Assembly: GCF_030378205.1 (NCBI RefSeq)
Contig: NZ_CP127385.1
Location: forward strand, 1,466,001-1,530,000
Length of the DNA stretch: 64,000 nucleotides
Direction: 5' to 3'
From: Bradyrhizobium sp. NP1
GTDB lineage: Bacteria > Pseudomonadota > Alphaproteobacteria > Rhizobiales > Xanthobacteraceae
The notes under the pieces were generated by a model. It ran no database searches, was not told the DNA's origin, and saw only the letters and a list, made by a program, of their open reading frames with translations. This document shows, one piece after another, positions 62,926-64,000 of the stretch; position 1 is the stretch's first letter, and each line of letters begins with the position of its first letter. The translations under genes were made by a program, and so were the position numbers.

Positions 62926-63372
62926 CTACCGCCGCGCCTTGAAAAAGTCCTTCAGCAGGCCGGCCGCGCGCCCTTCGCCGACCGCGGAATAGACCTCCGG
63001 CACATGGTGGCAGGTCGGCTGCGCGAAGAAGCGCACGCCGGATTCGACTGCGCCGCCTTTCGGATCGGCCGCGCCGTAATAGAGCCGGCGGACGCGGGCG
63101 AAGGAAATCGCGCCCGCGCACATCGTGCAGGGCTCCAGCGTGACGTAGAGGTCGCAATCAATCAGCCGCTCGCTGCCGATCCGTTCGGCGGCCTGGCGGA
63201 GCGCCAGCATTTCGGCATGCGCGGTCGGGTCGCGGTCGGTGAGCGTCCGGTTCCCGGCGGTCGCGATCACGGCGTTGTCGCGCACGATGACGCATCCGAT
63301 CGGCACTTCGCCGGAATTTCCAGCCTTTTCGGCCGCCTCCAGCGCCAAATCCATGAAAGAAGGGGCGTTCAT
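62926..63372 (-). CDS. tadA: tRNA adenosine(34) deaminase TadA
   Basis: A 148-residue zinc deaminase. The zinc site is A-H-A-E-M (His52, with catalytic Glu54) and L-E-P-C-T-M-C (Cys82, Cys85). N-terminal EVPIGCVIVRDNAVIATAGN and C-terminal ESGVRFFAQPTCHHVPEVYS fit TadA. It converts A34 to inosine in tRNA-Arg. All catalytic residues are intact. It is divergent from the pseudouridine synthase gene at 63501. Confidence 0.94.
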   Translation of the reverse strand: MNAPSFMDLALEAAEKAGNSGEVPIGCVIVRDNAVIATAGNRTLTDRDPTAHAEMLALRQAAERIGSERLIDCDLYVTLEPCTMCAGAISFARVRRLYYGAADPKGGAVESGVRFFAQPTCHHVPEVYSAVGEGRAAGLLKDFFKARR

Positions 63373-63500
63373 GCCTCGTATTATCAGGATAAGTCTGCTA
63401 CTGGAAAAGCCTTCAGCAAAAGTCGATACCGGTTTTGCGAAAGCGCGGCCCGATCCGGAGCGCGCATGGTTGCCCTAATTGACCCCCAGTGAGCCCTTTC

Positions 63501-64000
63501 ATGCCCCGCGACGACGACAAGAACAACGATTCCCCGCGCGGCAGACGCGATCGGCCGTCCGGCGGCGGCAAGGGCCGCTCCGGCCGCCCCCGCGGCCCTG
63601 ACAAGAAGTTCGCCAAGCGGGGCTTTGGCGGCAAGGACTTCGATCGCGAAGGCGGTGGCGCCAAGCGCAGCTTTGCCAAAACTGAGGGTCGTCCGCCGCG
63701 CCGTCGCGACGACGCCGATGTCCCGCGCCGCGACTATGGCGACGATCGCCGGCCCGCGCGCTTCAATCGAGACCGCGACGAGCGTCCGCGTAGCGGGCGG
63801 CCATCTGCCGATCGCCCACCGCGCGATGCCGGCGAGAAACGCCCGTTCAAGCCGCGCGGCGAGCGCCCGAACTATGATCGTGACGACCGTGGGTCGCGGG
63901 ATGCGCGTCCAGCCGGCCGCTTCCAGGACCGCAAATTCGGCGAGAAGCGTCCCTTTGCGCCGCGCAGCGAGGGTTTTCGCGGCAACAGTGACCGCCCGCG
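63501..64000 (+). CDS. Basic N-terminal region of a probable RluB-type pseudouridine synthase (3' end outside window)
   Basis: The ATG at 63501 opens a frame that stays open to the end of the window (at least 166 residues). It starts MPRDDDKNNDSPRGRRDRPS and is rich in Arg, Asp, Gly and Lys with R-P and K-R-P-F repeats, which suggests a disordered RNA-binding tail. In Alphaproteobacteria a 23S rRNA pseudouridine synthase with such an N-terminus usually lies next to tadA, so that is my guess; the catalytic S4 and synthase domains are not in view. A pure RNA-binding protein is an alternative. Confidence 0.7.
   Translation, partial: MPRDDDKNNDSPRGRRDRPSGGGKGRSGRPRGPDKKFAKRGFGGKDFDREGGGAKRSFAKTEGRPPRRRDDADVPRRDYGDDRRPARFNRDRDERPRSGRPSADRPPRDAGEKRPFKPRGERPNYDRDDRGSRDARPAGRFQDRKFGEKRPFAPRSEGFRGNSDRP

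Overview
The window is a GC-rich, gene-dense stretch of chromosome. It most resembles Bradyrhizobium or a close relative such as Rhodopseudomonas (Alphaproteobacteria, Hyphomicrobiales). That placement is inference from gene content, not from a search: a HisZ-HisG pair, DUF6101, DUF4170 and DUF2093 proteins, a TorF-type porin, a zinc-free L36, alphaproteobacterial CheZ, many GTG/TTG starts, and the palindromic repeats typical of these genomes. I see no rRNA, tRNA, CRISPR array, prophage or integrated plasmid. The only transposase-like gene is a REP-associated tyrosine transposase (RAYT) near the left edge.

Layout. 1-2 kb: the 3' end of a LysR gene, a RAYT between two inverted REP copies, then about 0.9 kb of structured non-coding DNA. 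2-8.7 kb: a secreted protein with a possible Cys-His catalytic pair, a winged-helix/TPR regulator, a very short LuxR-type regulator, a Bug-type binding protein and a small Cys-rich exported protein. 8.7-14.5 kb: minus-strand catabolic genes (Tat-exported amidase; a DLH-HAD-YbaK operon; an amidohydrolase behind an AT-rich palindrome; a methyltransferase). 14.7-21 kb: a zinc-ribbon/cyclase/AAA/TPR protein, a zinc-free L36 with its own promoter and terminator, a TPR protein, hydrolases and a cytochrome c. 21.6-28.9 kb: glycolate oxidase glcD...glcE-glcF, interrupted by an acyltransferase and by a divergent monooxygenase/ArsR pair, ending in a histone-H1-like lysine-rich protein. 29-36.5 kb: a TorF porin, an HPP membrane protein, an ABC exporter, L-lactate permease and secreted proteins. 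36.6-39 kb: groES-groEL under a recognisable -35/-10 promoter and a CIRCE operator. 39-48 kb: a lipoprotein, CheZ, an L,D-transpeptidase, a DUF2076 protein, HpnK-like deacetylase plus GT2, hisZ-hisG and rsmE. 48-56 kb: ubiA, then a tightly overlapping plus-strand run pmbA-cysQ-DUF4170-DUF374 acyltransferase-waaA-lpxK, an envelope/lipid A operon. 56-64 kb: a second DLH-like protein, xseA, purD, an acyl-CoA dehydrogenase, a haloacetate dehalogenase, tadA and the start of an rluB-like pseudouridine synthase that runs off the end.

Most of the window is ordinary housekeeping and catabolic chromosome. The parts that stand out are the repeats. REPs flank the RAYT, and one supplies the stop codon of the upstream gene. 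Two back-to-back palindromes sit between glcE and glcF; they recode the end of glcE and abut the glcF start. GTCAT...ATGAC-bounded palindromes recur at four sites, one of them between groES and groEL. Two DLH-family paralogues each carry alanine at the nucleophile position, and a long-form-like HisG is paired with HisZ. I found no convincing new multi-gene system.
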